DNA of 64,000 bases. Origin: Pyronema omphalodes (lineage: Eukaryota > Ascomycota > Pezizomycetes > Pezizales > Pyronemataceae). The stretch covers positions 310,001-374,000 of the forward strand of contig JAJJXM010000008.1 in the NCBI GenBank assembly GCA_024516155.1, in the 5' to 3' direction. The translations under genes and the position numbers were made by a program. Below, piece by piece: positions 22,811 through 35,369 of this stretch (position 1 is the first letter of the stretch; each line of letters starts with the position of its first letter). The notes beneath the pieces were generated by a model. The model was not told the origin of the DNA, did not search any database, and saw nothing but the letters and a program-made list of their open reading frames with translations.

Positions 22811-25800
22811 CGATAGCTTGATATCCTAATAGGATAAGTAGGTAAAACATTCGAATAGAAGTTTTTGTAACTGAAGAGTTTGGATTTTATGGTGGTCGTT
22901 GTAATGTTAACACCCATTAAAGTACCCACGCGGTAGATGTTATGGATTACTTAAACCATTAGAAAGAAAGCTCAGAAATGCCCAAAAATATCCAGACGAT
23001 GTGTAAGGAATGTGTAAGTAGTGCATAAGTAGTATATATCCTGCATATATGATCCCTAGAAATGGCATAAAGAAGATATAAGAATCAAATGTATAAGACT
23101 GGATGTTTCAGATTCTGTGGAAAGATGATTGATATAGTGGATTATATGAGAAAGCGTTATTGATGGTGGTATGTGACGGTGTGATGGTGTGACGGTGTTG
23201 TGTGCGTAACGTTTGGCGGAGGATGGGTTACTTTGCTGGTTTGTTGTTTGGTTTTGAGGGAGGGGCGGTGTTTTGGGAGGATTATTTCTTTTGTTGTTTT
23301 TTGGTTTTGTTACTTTTTCTTTTTGTTGCTTGCTTGTATTACTACTGTTGCTATCATCATGATTTTTAGAATTATTGGACCAAAAGCTTGAGATTGTTAT
23401 GGAAACCCCAAAATTTCATGATTCTGAAATTACTCAAGAAAAAAAAGTGCGGGTTTGATTATTGGTAGCTACGTATGCATATTGGCTGTGGATACTCGGG
23501 ACTTGTATGCTTGTGTATGTGTGGTATAAGTTATGACTTACTTGTATGATAAGTAACAGTTGCATATTCTGTATTATCTCTACAAACTACAGTATCTTTA
23601 TCCCCCCTATCTCTATACTTCCTGTATCAAAAATGTATTCCTGATTCATCGGGCTTTTTGACTTTTCTTCTCACCATCGGCAATGCTCAAATAATGCCAA
23701 TGAGTGAGATTATAGGTTCTAAGTTATGAACTTTTGGCTATGATTATATAGAAGGGACGAAAGCTATAGATAATGCGAAAATTGGAGTTGGGAAAACTTG
23801 AGATTGGTTATAGCAAATGTAGAGTACAGAAGGCAACCTGGAGCTTGTGTGTATTGTTTATTGTTTATTGTGTCATCATTTATTATTTATTATTTATTGA
23901 TGCCTATTGCTTTTTGCATCGGCATATAGATGTCTAGGGTTATCTATGGAGCAGGTTAATGAGGCTATGGGCCATAGGCTATGAGATGTGTGGTAATTGG
24001 AATTTTCATTGGCTGTAATATCGGGATTGGGTTATTCAAAGTTGGTTTGTAAAGAAAAAAAAGAGCACCCATCAATCGGTTTCAAGTTGGTTTTTTTTTA
24101 CGATTGAACCCGGATGGTTTGATTTAGCATGAGAGATAAGAGACGATGGATAACAAACAATGGATTATGGATTTGTGATTCGTGTTGATAGTTCACGGTG
24201 ACCTAATCTACGGACCTGTAATTTTCCGGCCTATAGTCATGAACTCACCGACTATACGGAGATTTCGATAAACTCCGTTTTTTCAAGAACCTCCGGATAT
24301 CCGACAAAAAGAAAGGTTTCCGAGCCGAAACAATCCCGGAGCGGTATGTATTGGATTGAGATTATATGTATGCGTAAGTCTCTGTGCAGTGCGGTGTGTG
24401 GCGTGTGTGGGTGTGTCTGTGCGCTGCGCATCCAAGAATATCTCCCACTATATCCCTATCCCTATGTATCAGACTTAAATCATCCCTATCTAGAAGGACA
24501 CGTCCTGGTACTTGCGGTCATACATCATGCCATGTTCTAGAGTCTGGTGTCTAGATGCGCTGTTTTAATTCGGAGGTCACGCTAACTAAATTAGGGCCCT
24601 TAGTTGGACGGTAACCATTATGTTTTAACCCTCTATGATACCCCCGTCATCTTCCGTCACCCCCCGTCATCCCCATCATCCCCGTCTCTCCCCGTCTCCT
24701 CCCTTCCCTCCCCCCCCGCTAAACTCCGATGGAACTAAACTATCGATTAAACACCTGAAACTGGTAACTAGACACTCTGTCCCAACGGACGAAAAGTTAA
24801 GTTCTATAGATATAAGCCCAAAGCACAGACCCATAAGTTCCATGTCTGTCTCTTCTTACTTACTTTCTTTCTTACTGACTTGCGAGCGTTGCTTGATTGC
24901 TTTGATAAATAGCCCCCCCATACAAGGACTACGGTGTTTAACTCCCGATACCGTGAACAGGGTGTCGGGTCCAGGCTTTCTCCCCGAGTTACTGGGATGC
25001 CGAATACGGGAGTGCACGGAGGCTGGAGCTTTGAGATCATACATACATACATACATACATAGAAACGTCCGACAAGGTTCGATAAAAAGCCCGATGAAGA
25101 TATGTTAGACAAGGACTGATGTACACCGACGTCTTTATCATCGTGCTATGGATGGTGATTAGTATAGTTGTGTATGTACTACATACATACAATACCAAAC
25201 GAAGTGCAGTCGACTGTACACGTCCAGCTTCGACACGGATGTACATACAGTACAGGCATCCCACCATACATACATAGGGTATCTAGAGTTTCCAACCATA
25301 GAGCTTCTACCATACCATAGCAGAATAGCTAGCCAGCTTCTAGCTCCTAGCTTCTAGCTTCTACATACCTCTCTAACCAGGAATGTTGCCCCCAAAAGCG
25401 CTACCGAGGTGTTTATTATAGGGTGGGGGCCGTCCTACATACTTACTCACAGGTGTCAGGCACACCTACAAAGTCCGTTATTTTATTCCTATTCCCTGTA
25501 AGGTGGTTGCCAAAGGACCCTTCCATAAGGATCAAGGTTCGCATCGGTGAAAAGAAATGGGTTGTGCGTGGACATAGGCACCATATTGGGATTGATTATT
25601 TCGACAGGGATTATGATGTGTTGAATCAGTTGAATGCTTATGTGCTCTGGAAACGTGATCTGAATAGTTGTCATGGATAGGTTTCTTTTGACGGGGGTTA
25701 TGATCGTTGCGAGTCCTTGCGAGTCGTTCATGCCAGTATGGTGCGAGTGCCGGATCCATGTATCCATGTACCCATGTACTGAATACATAATCTACTCGTT

Positions 25801-26884
25801 ACTCTCGTTTCTCTCGGTACGCCAACCAATGGCGGTCTTTATGGTAACAGCAATCGCCAGTCGTGCGTTCAAACGGCTGGGAGATTGCTTCTTTCTTCCG
25901 AGATGGTATAATTGAATTGCAGATGGCCTACACGTCACATAAAGTTCAACTGCCATCAAATATATCAGGTTTATTTGGAATGACGGCTCGCTTTTTGGAA
26001 GCCTGAGATACACGTTTGTGGCTAATTATGGAAACTATGGTTGCCTGAAGAAACTTTAATTCCATCCCGAGAATCTGGAAATACGACGTTCTTTGAAGTT
26101 GTGAAACTATGCCAGCAAGTGAGCACGTGTAGAGTTTTATTCAATCGCCTTATCTTTGTTCGGATTGCATTCGGATTGAACAGTTTTCCCCGAAAGGCTG
26201 GCCAAGGAGAAGGGAGGCCCAAGGCACCTTTTTTTTTTTTGCTTGCCGTCCCTTTCCCGCTCCCTTTCTCCCCCGACCAATTCATTGTAAGCCAAAGCCG
26301 TATTCATGACTGTTTATCCGAGCAAATGATCTAAAAGCACAAGAACAGCAAACGACGATAAAAAAAAGGCGTGGGATGAAGTATCATGCGTGCACATGTA
26401 CTCTCAAACAGTATTAACTATAATCATAACCATAACTTCCTTCGGATAGTTCATTTCGTTGGTTAGGTAGGTCTCACTTGGGCCGCAAAAACTTTCATCG
26501 TTAAACTTGGCGGCGTAAGGGATAAAATAAAGCATGCATATGTATGCCTCACCCGTCCCCAACACTTACTAAAATCCCAGGTGATCTTTCTTATGGCTTC
26601 ATATGATCTTCATAAAATGCACGGTCTATGCACAAATCGTAGGCATAACAACAGATACTATTGCATATTCCCTTTCTAGCTTAAGCTAGCTATAACAAGC
26701 TTGAGCTTCCACAAAGCTGTCCTGGTCTCCTGGTCGAGACCTTCAACCGCGTCAAGCTATGGCAAGCTACATAGGGATATTGGATTTCGCTTTGCCCTAA
26801 TTTTTCGTTTAGGAGCGCGCTAAAAGATGTAAGTCGCCTGGTTAAAAGCGGCATGCGCAAGCCAGATATCCGCCGCCGATAAAG
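22811..26884. other. no supportable gene
   Basis: AT-rich sequence with a CATA microsatellite near 25038-25061. A frame at 25423-25680 (plus) reads protein-like in its second half (IRIKVRIGEKKWVVRGHR) but has no family resemblance, no clear partner exon, and overlaps open frames on the other strand. Pyrimidine-rich CCCCGTC repeats lie near 24640-24715. Confidence 0.5.
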
Positions 26885-26989
26885 ATGGTTCGCTGGTCTT
26901 ATGTAGAGAATCGTAGGCTGTTACAGATAAATAACTATCATAAAAAACTGACGTGGAAATGTAATGATGACACATGTGAATCATATAAG
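26885..26989 (+). pseudogene. possible first exon, Myb/SANT-like fragment
   Basis: An ATG at 26885 opens 35 codons reading MVRWSYVENRRLLQ and then KLTWK. The spacing of Trp, Glu-Asn-Arg, Leu and the second Trp recalls the first two helices of Myb/SANT domains. A GTAAAC donor follows at 26990. No matching downstream exon with the third helix was found, so this may be the remnant of a gene. The resemblance is short and could be chance. Confidence 0.3.
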
Positions 26990-27112
26990 GTAAACAAAGC
27001 GTGCGTTGCGGAGATGGCCATCGTATCTCATTATCGAACCAATGAAGAACCAGGTTTCCCTAATGCACACTTTTGCTTTTATATGCCACATGTGCTGCCT
27101 TTATCTCACTGA

Positions 27113-27835
27113 TCCCTCCATCACCCCATCCCCCCTTCCCCAGTTCCCCAGTTCCGCGAAGCGAAAGCCCAATGAGTAAGGGAAACTGGCAGGGTAAAAT
27201 CGGCGTGGAAACGAAAAAGCAAGCGACATGCTGATTCTGAACCCAACCGCGTCTTCCCGAACTTTCGGAGACCAATGACGGGTTGAAAAGGATGGATTAT
27301 GTATCATTGAAGAATAATAAAAGCAACATATTTAGTCCGCAATAGCATATTCTTTCCCTGGAGTTAGATGCTGAGACATTCGGTGTGTGGGGGGTGCATG
27401 AAAGAAACCGTGATGAGCGCATCAGACGACGTAAGTATGCGATGACATTATGCGTCGTCGTCTCAATGACCTGATGAACCATGAGATATCAAATTTTGGA
27501 TTAAACTTTACCATACATACAGACATACCTCTGCTTCTGCGTCTTTCGGAGGGTTACTTTAGCGCGAGACCTTACAATGAAAATGATCGACACCATGGTA
27601 GAATGTAGCAGGCGTAGGCGTCGGCGTATGTAGGCATGGTGAGCGGCGAGCTACGGGGTATGGGAGCTTCGTGACCCGCGCGGTGAACTTGCGAGTCGCC
27701 ACCCGAACTCGCCCGTACCAGCTCATTGGTCCACGGCTCGCGCGTAAATCAGGTAAGCGAATTGTTATTTCGAAAATGCATAATACTGTTGTCATCTTTG
27801 ATTAATCATGAGAAACTCTATACTGCAGTGTATTT
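27113..27835. other. no supportable gene
   Basis: No recognisable coding sequence or repeat seen. Confidence 0.5.
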
Positions 27836-28399
27836 TCAGAAAGCTGCTTCAAAGTAGACATTGGATAAGTGTTCACGAAACTGCTTCACTGTACACGTGA
27901 CGTGGAGTGCATTACAGAAACAAGGCTTCTCCGTAATGCATGATGTGTTATCCTCTGTAGACCACGTTCTCAGTTTAGCAATTTTATAACACAGCATGAC
28001 TTTCCTTGGCTCCTGATAAAGTGATTCCACGGCTTTTGGGTCAAAAGTAGAAATCATAAGCACTATGTACTCATGGCCAGTCACTCGGTTTGTCGTCGAC
28101 CATATATGTTTTCGATTAAATTGTGAAAAGAGAAGGCTGGGAAAATCATCACGAGAGTATCTGATATACAGCTGCATATTGTTCTTAGCAAACGAATGAT
28201 GCTAATTTATACTCAGACAGCATTGATTATCTTTATCCCAGCAATGACAGCGCTTACTTACAGTACCGTTGTTGCTAGTCGTCCGCTTAAACCGCTCGCC
28301 ACCATTGAAACGAGAATTCACATGGCAAATTAGTTCCTTCGGGTATTTTGTCCGGATGAAATATACATGTATTCTTGTAAGGCTGATGGGGACCAACAA
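27836..28399 (-). pseudogene. unrecognised two-exon coding fragment
   Basis: Two minus-strand segments join cleanly: the upstream one to 28262, then a 90-bp intron (28261-28172, GTAAGT to GCAG, with a TGCTAAG branch-like site), then 28171-27836 ending in a stop. The joined frame keeps phase and gives protein-like sequence (HVNSRFNGGERFKR, then LYIRYSRDDFPSLLFSQFNR, HEYIVLMISTFDPKAVESLY). I do not recognise the family and cannot find a start or upstream exons, so it may be a gene remnant or the 3' end of a gene whose 5' part has decayed. Confidence 0.35.
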
Positions 28400-30023
28400 T
28401 ACTGCTGATAACTGTTATTTCTCAGGCATGAAAAGGCCGATCACGCTTATCGTAGCCTACACCTACAAACGGTATCAAGAAATATCGGCTAGTCTCGGGT
28501 TTCAACGGTATAACCCTTTGTATGTAATCCACATGCATTCGAAGCGTTTTGTTGTCGAGGCTGAATCATGAATAATGATGCCACTTCTCACGTGTAGGGC
28601 GTTCACGATATCTATGTCATTGCAGGCTGATAATCGTACAATATGTCAGTCATACTTTTTTGTATTGTTGTCAACTTCTCATTGGGTTACTATTGCAATC
28701 TTTAGACACTTTTACTGTGCACAATTCCCACTTATCGATGAAATGCAAGTCCTAGAATAATTATGACTCCCGATATGAAAACACTTGAGGCTTTGGAAAG
28801 GCCGGTATCCAACGTGTAATGAGGTTATAACAATATGCTTGATAGATGGTAAATCGTGCTGTCATTCATCAGATGAACTGCCGTTATCTATGTCTCGGTT
28901 GCTTCATTATTCTTTTCTTTGAGTTTAATTATGACTCCCATTAAAAAACGTAAAGCAAGCCCTATCTCAAGGCTGAATCTAATGCATTATCTCTAATATT
29001 TCTATTATGTACCTACCACCGTCATTTCTTGTCAGGTTAATCAGGTGCATCACTTACTATCAGATGCTGCCTAATAATCCTGATCGACACTGTCAAGTGC
29101 CAATTGATGATTCCGGATAATCCGATTGGTTACTTTTCTAAACGCTCCGATGGTGATTGTCCGCATAAATACGACTCTTCTTCTGGCTCTGGGCTCCCTT
29201 GAGCTTCCACTTTCAGTAAGAAAATAAACCGTGGTGATATGAGAGGGCTTCATAGGGGCTGAAGATCGACAATATGCATTATGCGATAGCTGCACTGTAC
29301 ATGTAGTAATGTTATTCCAGAACAGAATAGAGTTTGAAGAAGAAGTCTCAACCCATCCTCTTTTTGGTCAGCAGACTTCTTTCTCTTTTCTATTTTCAGT
29401 TATAGTAAGCTTCTTAATGGAGAAAATCGACGGCAAGGTTTATGTTTACGGAAAATTTCATGACAAAGCCCTAGAACGTGCTGTAGATAAAACTGGGCAC
29501 GGAACTTTTCTGTACGGGCACTACACTGCTTGATACCGGTATCTTGACTTGGATTTGCCGTAGGCTGATCACTATGCTGCTTATTTCCCCTGCAGCTGCT
29601 ACTTCGCGATGCCGAGGGCATTTTACCCCGGCCTCGTGCACAGGAATGCGCAGCACCTTCACCCGGTTGAGTGCAGTTTTATTTGCACGTAACCCATAAT
29701 ATACATATTTTGTGAGAATGATAGAGATAAGATATGATTCGAACGGCGGCTTGCCAGTATCGTTTGCTAAGCCCCCAGGTACATAGTGTGTGAATTGATT
29801 CGTGATTTATGCACTTAATTGTGCGCAGCGCATGTTGAAAGCTATTGCATCCTAGTAACCATGTCGTTGCTTTATCCATGTCAATACCCGCGCAAAACCC
29901 TCACCATGGGCAGATACATACTGTGATGTGTGTTCGAATCGGATAGAAGTGATAGAGTTGGAGCACTCTTGACCATAGCATAGGGACCATTAAAATTATA
30001 ACTTATAATCGCATGTATTATTC
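28400..30023. other. possible decayed coding remnants
   Basis: No complete gene. A minus-strand segment near 29071-29250 (RARRRVVFMRTITIGAF) and a plus-strand segment from an ATG at 29418 to 29533 (MEKIDGKVYVYGKFHDKALE) read like protein but lack partners and known families. Confidence 0.35.
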
Positions 30024-30405
30024 ATGGCTCATGATTTGTCTCCAGACAGTTGGTATCATTCGAGCTTCCGGCAATATAATAGCCGCCGGCGGCGACGAGG
30101 GTTATCCTCGGATGAGTATTATGAGCATGTCAACCTTACCAGGGTTTGGGTGAGAGTGATCTCTTCGCGGATGATGATCCTGAACCCATGCACGCATGCT
30201 CAGTTGAATCGCTTGCAAGTCCTCGGAAATCCAAAGGTATCTGCAAAGCGCCGCTTCCCTGATTCAAACTCGAGGCGCGTCTGCAGTAAATAATGTGGTG
30301 AGTTCAGTGCATCTACAGTCGACTTGTAATCAGAAACTTCTTTTGGAGGAATGCGTTTACCATGCTCGTTCAGTCTAACGTTGAGTGGGGGCGGTTATCG
30401 CTAGC

Positions 30406-30419
30406 TCTGGCTTTGAAGC
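30406..30419. repeat. target-site duplication, left copy
   Basis: TCTGGCTTTGAAGC at 30406-30419 is repeated exactly at 30729-30742, flanking the short LINE-like insertion. Confidence 0.85.
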
Positions 30420-30728
30420 CCTTCGAGGAGGAAATAAAGGCGGAAAAAAAAAAAAAAAATGGGAGGGGAAGGGTGGAGGAAAGGGGGGACGACCCGGCGC
30501 GGTGGCCTCCGAGCAAGCAGGGCTCCTGGACCAAACGACGACAGCAGAACAAAGGACCGAAGAGTAAGAAGGGGACTACAACCCTAACACGAAAGACCGC
30601 TCCGGAGCGTATCCCGGCAAGTAACAGACGTAAAACTCTGGCACTTGACAATGTACCATAATCTGTAGCCTCCGCCATAACCCTACGGTTGCAAGCGAGT
30701 ATGAGGTATAAATAAATAAATAAATAAA
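30420..30728 (+). mobile_element. short LINE-like copy with (AAAT)n tail
   Basis: The 309-bp insertion between perfect 14-bp duplications begins CCTTCGAGGAGG and carries an A-run. An open, Lys/Arg-rich frame runs through it (SKQGSWTKRRQQNKGPKSKK) and stops at 30661. It ends with CATAACCCTACGGTTG, a short spacer and about five AAAT units. The CATAACCYTACGGTTG box is shared with the element at 9304-10810, so the two probably use the same reverse transcriptase. It is either a heavily 5'-truncated LINE or a SINE-like element. I see no tRNA-type A and B boxes. Confidence 0.75.
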
Positions 30729-30742
30729 TCTGGCTTTGAAGC
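30729..30742. repeat. target-site duplication, right copy
   Basis: Exact second copy of TCTGGCTTTGAAGC directly after the AAAT tail. Confidence 0.85.
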
Positions 30743-31143
30743 TCCAACCAAGAAAGTTACTCCATTATTATGCGAATGTAATTGGAATTTACATACGACT
30801 TCTGAATCAAATATCGTGCGGTTGATGGTTCACGTTTACACTTTCCGCCGTTTGACGTCCCGTTGATGGTGCGGCCGATTTCCAGCTGAAAGCCTACGCA
30901 GCAACCAACCAAATAGAGGAGCTGAAGCCACATCTTCGTAACATCTGCAACTCCTGCTGCGGAAACGATTCAGCACCACAAAATACCCAGCTCAAAAGGA
31001 AAAGATCAACCATTATAAGAGAATGCATACGGAAAGAATTACCCTTTGGGCGTACCTACAGTACTGCTTGCCGACCGACAGGTCTCCAATTGCTCGCCGA
31101 TGGCCAGAAAGTCAACACGCTGGCTGGATGAAACGAACCAGTT

Positions 31144-33241
31144 AAACGTAAAAGCACTTCGCCTTGTGGAATTTTCGGAACGTCTGGAGTTACTACTTGA
31201 GGTAACCTTCATTGAGGTGGTCCTAGATACAAATCTAATCGTTCATTTACGACGTCAAGGACGAGCGTATCGCGTAGGAGGGTTAATCGCTTTAAACTGG
31301 CATGCATGTTATAATTACGTCCATGTTGAAGCGGAGGAATCCAGAGAGTGGCTGCCAACGGGCTTGATCGATCAGATGAGACTGAAATCGTGGAGTAAAA
31401 TAAGCGGCTGCCGCTCAGTTCGGCGAACATCAGTCTAGCCCTTTGCAATTTTTTTCTATTAATTATTATGCTGGGTGTGAAATAAAAAAACGTGCGGCTC
31501 TTCCATACGGCTCTGCGCCGCGTGGTTGAACGTCGCTGTTATGTTTATGATGGCGATTGAGTGAGAGAGACGTGGTCTTCTGTCTAGCACATCGATGTCC
31601 GCCTTTTTCGTGTATCGTGTATCACGTATCGTGGTGGTCAATGAACGGTGATATGGTGCGGCGAGCGGTGAGAGTGCGGCTGTTACGCTCTTCCTCAGGA
31701 TGCACACATCGTGCGTGCTCAGTACATTGTGGCAGTACAAAACAAATTGAGTGTGCACAGTGCATCAATATTGTACAGTATGGATGATACGTGGGCAGGC
31801 AGGTCAGCACATTGTATGAAACGCAGAATGAGTATGGAGTGCAAGTTAGTGATGAGCGAGCCAGAACGAGCAAGCTGCTAGCAATCTGCCAGACCACACC
31901 CAAAGAGTTACGGTTGTATGTCGGCTTTGCGGTACGCGGGGACAGTCCTGCAATTGAGCACGCCCGCTCAACCATGAGTTGCTGCCTAGAATCCATCGCA
32001 CACCCAAGACTTCCCCGCAACCTGAGACAACAACGACACCTTGGGCTTGCGACAACAGAGCATGCCATCATCAGGGCCCGCTAGAATGTTTAAGCCGCCT
32101 TCGAGAAGAAAATTTTCGCGGGCCGAGAGAAGCACGATGATGAAAAGTCTCTGATGTGACGATATGAGTAGGTTACTGTATTCCTCTCACCTATGCGGCA
32201 CTGCCTGATAGGATTGGTTACCAGCATGTATGGTAGGACCAATAACTGATTATCGATAGAGTAGTGTACTTTTGACCTGGGGGGTAGGGTCTTGTCGAGT
32301 ATGAAAAGCCCATTGTGCAACTTAATTGGTGTGCTCAGTGCATGTCATCTCAAGAAAGTCCGCTATATTCGATGTCACAACAATCTAAGAGTAGTTGCAT
32401 ACACACTACGTCGGATATGTGAATCCGATTGAATGTATGTATCTTCTCTACAGGCTCTTTTTCACTCCAGTACTGTACAGCTCCAAAATTACTCCATTCA
32501 TAGTCTCTTCTCTTGTGGAGATCTCGCAGTTGACGTTACATCATGCATCCCTTCAGGAACCATCAATCCTCAGACCATGACGGCGTATCGGTACGGAGCC
32601 CATGAGTAGTTGGATTGCTCCAGAGCACTTTCTGCACCCGTCAGTATGGAACCGACAGGGATTTGTCCTTTTTTGGGTGATGGTGGTGGGGTGGATGGGT
32701 TAAGGCAGTGCGATGATGAATGTGCGGGAGATGCTTGACAACCATAGTAGCACAGTGAAGCCTGTACATGTGCGCATTTCATACTGTTTTACTTTTTTTT
32801 TTACGCAGCCATCAAGCAGGCGCAGATTCATTCCCAGTCAGAGGTACAAGAGTCACACCGTTTCCCCCATACTACGCCTTCAACCTCGAACAATCATCCC
32901 CATTCCCAGCAACTTCTCTTTATTTTTTGCACGCCTCGAGAACAGACACCAGAACCCTCAATCCTGTACACCAATTCTTTATATCGCCATATCTCCTTTG
33001 CCACAATCACAGCCCGAAATTACATTAGATCGCAACAGCCTTCTCTCGACCGCTTCTGTGTGAATTAAAATCTCCTATCCGATAAACTACCTCGCATTTA
33101 GAAGTCAGTTATATGATGAGAAGAGATCAGGCCAGATACTAATTGTCAGCTTGCGCAGATTCTTAACATTATTTTTTCTGAACCACCGAAACATTCTATA
33201 ACAAAAAAAAAATTCAAAAAAAAAACACCAGGATTGCCCTA
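31144..33241. other. no supportable gene; upstream region of second C2H2 gene
   Basis: Open frames on both strands overlap and none resembles a known family. The frame of the preceding decayed region continues to a stop at 31438. The final 100 bp before 33242 is A-rich, as expected for a leader. A promoter probably lies here but no element stands out. Confidence 0.5.
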
Positions 33242-35369
33242 ATGAGCCGCTACCCCTACAACAATAGGCCCGCTATGGCGCCTGCGACTACGCACGTCTC
33301 TATCGTAAATGCCAACTACCATCAAGGCACTACTACGAGCAACAGTAAATCACAGTATCTCTCTCCGGTATGACCAGCACCGATTTATAACCTCAATTCT
33401 ACGAAATCGTCCCATTATTTTTTTTTCTTTTTTCACTTCGTTGAATCTATCCCAACTTAACTCCATTGCCTAATTTCAATTTCCAAAGCGTTCTTTTGCA
33501 CGATGTCCATAAACCCAGTAGGCCTTCACTAACTTAAGACTGTCGATACAATAGACTTCCATGCACCCTCGCAGTCAAACCTGGAATCACGATGACATGA
33601 GCGTGAAATCCTACACCGTTGATACTGACAACGCATCGACTCGCCAAACCACGAGATCCCCGCAACCAGCTCCTGTCAACTATAGCAATTATTCAGCGAG
33701 CCCAAGCTCGACTGGAAACGAACACACCAGCCCAACTCTAGCCAAGAATGTATCAGTACCGACAAGCCCCATGTACCAACATGGCTTTACCCAAAGGCCA
33801 TACGCTAGATATCCAAAAAGCGATAACGGAAGTCCAGTTGTGTCTCGAAGGTCACAGACTCACCAGAGTCATTTAAATATCCCTAGCATTGTTACAAATG
33901 GACCAGAATATCGTTCCTATGCAGCCTCAGACCCTGGAAACCGAAACGACCTCAACATGCAAGCTTCCCGACCCAGGCTTGACGGTATTCCTGAGGTAGA
34001 TTCGCATAGTTTACATTACTTCATAAAAGATACAGTTGGAACTGGTGTCTTCGTTGGTCAGGGTTCTCGCCTTTCTGCTGAGCATGTCCAACATGGTGGT
34101 AAATGGGATGGGCCTGCTCATAGTAACGCCGGCAACAGCATGCCCTTTGCTGCTACTCGAACCTCTCCCGCGGAGAGCGTGGAGGGTGGAGACGTCTACG
34201 ATGAGAATGGGGCGCCAATTACCCCAGTTACATCTTACTGCGAATTTCAAAGCCCTGAAATTCAGCGTCAAAAGACACCACAATGGGAAGCTAGATCGTT
34301 ATTCCCAGAATTGGGCCCCTATTTTTCGCCCGCTACCACTACTGGAGAATTCTTCCCCAACGCTCTTGCCTATGTCAACCCTAGTACCGTAAACCCTGCC
34401 GCGGTCAATAGTCAACTTGCGTTCGCTGCTTTTAACGATGAGGATCCTTCTCTTTCGCCCCGCCAAATTAACCGCGATTATGTCCCCCGAGGGCAAGAAG
34501 TCGTTCCCTCGGATGTTCGCTCATCTTCCATGAGACCAAACAGCTATGAAAGTAACTACCGCCGTGATGGTGGTGATTCCGCCACAAGGCCCGACAACTA
34601 CGTTCTGCAATCTTCCCTGGGAAAGCGTGCCCGCGATGAGCCTGCAATTATCTCCACTGATAAATATCGTCGCACTGTCCCTCCTACCCCTCGTCAGAAC
34701 AACCACAGATACCGCTCTGAGTGTAAACGCCCATTCCACTGCGATTTCGCCTTCGCTGGATGTCAGCAAACTTTTGCCAGCAAGAACGAATGGAAACGCC
34801 ATTCTAACAGTCAGCACACCCAAGCATTCTTTTGGCGTTGTGACTACCCATCTTGTATCGAACGCAAGACTGCTACTTTCAACAGAAAGGATTTATTCGG
34901 CCAGCACTTGAAGAGAATGCATGGACCTAAGCCAACTACCACTACCAACACGGGTTCGAAATCAGGACAGAAGGACAAGCAATCGCCGGAGATGACTCAT
35001 TTTATCAATAATGAGGTCCCAAAAATCCAGGAACGTTGCAAGAGGATTAGAAGAGAACTGCCGACTAGCTCAACCTGTGGATTCTGTAGTCATCGCTTCA
35101 AAGGTCCAAACAGCTGGGAAGAGCGTATGGAGCATGTTGGAAGACATTATGAGAATGCTATTGCTACCCAAGAAGATGTTAGCCAGAACGCTTGGAAGCA
35201 GGATCAGGAGCTTATTGACTGGGCCTTGGACTGTGGAATTATCATTGATAATGGAAGAGGTGGATATGCATGCCTCAGTACCGGAAAGGAAGCTATTGTC
35301 GAGGCTTGGCAGAACGCGAAAATCTATGAGCCTCATGGGAATCCGCACTCCAGGGACAGAAGGCAATAA
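33242..35369 (+). CDS. C2H2 zinc-finger protein, paralogue-like to the 16-20 kb gene
   Basis: Preferred model has two exons, 33242-33367 and 33555-35369, giving 646 residues. The 187-bp intron starts GTATGA and ends ATAG, with CACTAAC about 20 bp before the acceptor. It joins in phase to the long frame; if this exon is wrong, the protein starts at ATG 33561 (602 residues). The N-terminal two thirds is Ser/Pro/Asn-rich and probably disordered. From about 34727 come a finger with CDFAFAGCQQTF and KRHSNSQH, a second with CDYPSCIE and LFGQHLKRMH, then after a Lys/Ser/Thr linker CGFCSHRF...WEERMEHVGRHYE. This is the same order as the C-terminal triplet of the gene at 16217-20185. A conserved helical tail (QELIDWALDCGII) ends the protein. 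Probably nuclear; target unknown. Confidence 0.88.

Larger units (their letters stand above)
30024..31143 (+). pseudogene. decayed coding region interrupted by a LINE copy
   Basis: Protein-like stretches occur in succession but in different frames: an ATG at 30024 (MAHDLSPDSWYHSSF), then after a one-base shift near 30140 GESDLFADDDPEPMHACSVE, then NNVVSSVHLQSTCNQKLLLE, then beyond the LINE insertion SSGFEAPTKKVTPLLCECNW, and finally QLKAYAATNQIEELKPHLRN into RKRSTIIRECIRKELPFGRT. A further frame change near 31120 leads into LNVKALRLVEFSERLELLLE. The repeated shifts suggest a dead gene, although undetected introns could explain some of them. The family is not recognised. The LINE copy sits within a Ser-Ser-Gly-Phe-Glu-Ala coding context. 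Confidence 0.4.

Noticed and set aside
33539..33561. Alternative acceptor at 33538 for the second C2H2 gene
   Set aside because: It gives the wrong phase for the long frame, while 33554 keeps phase and follows a CTAAC branch-like site.
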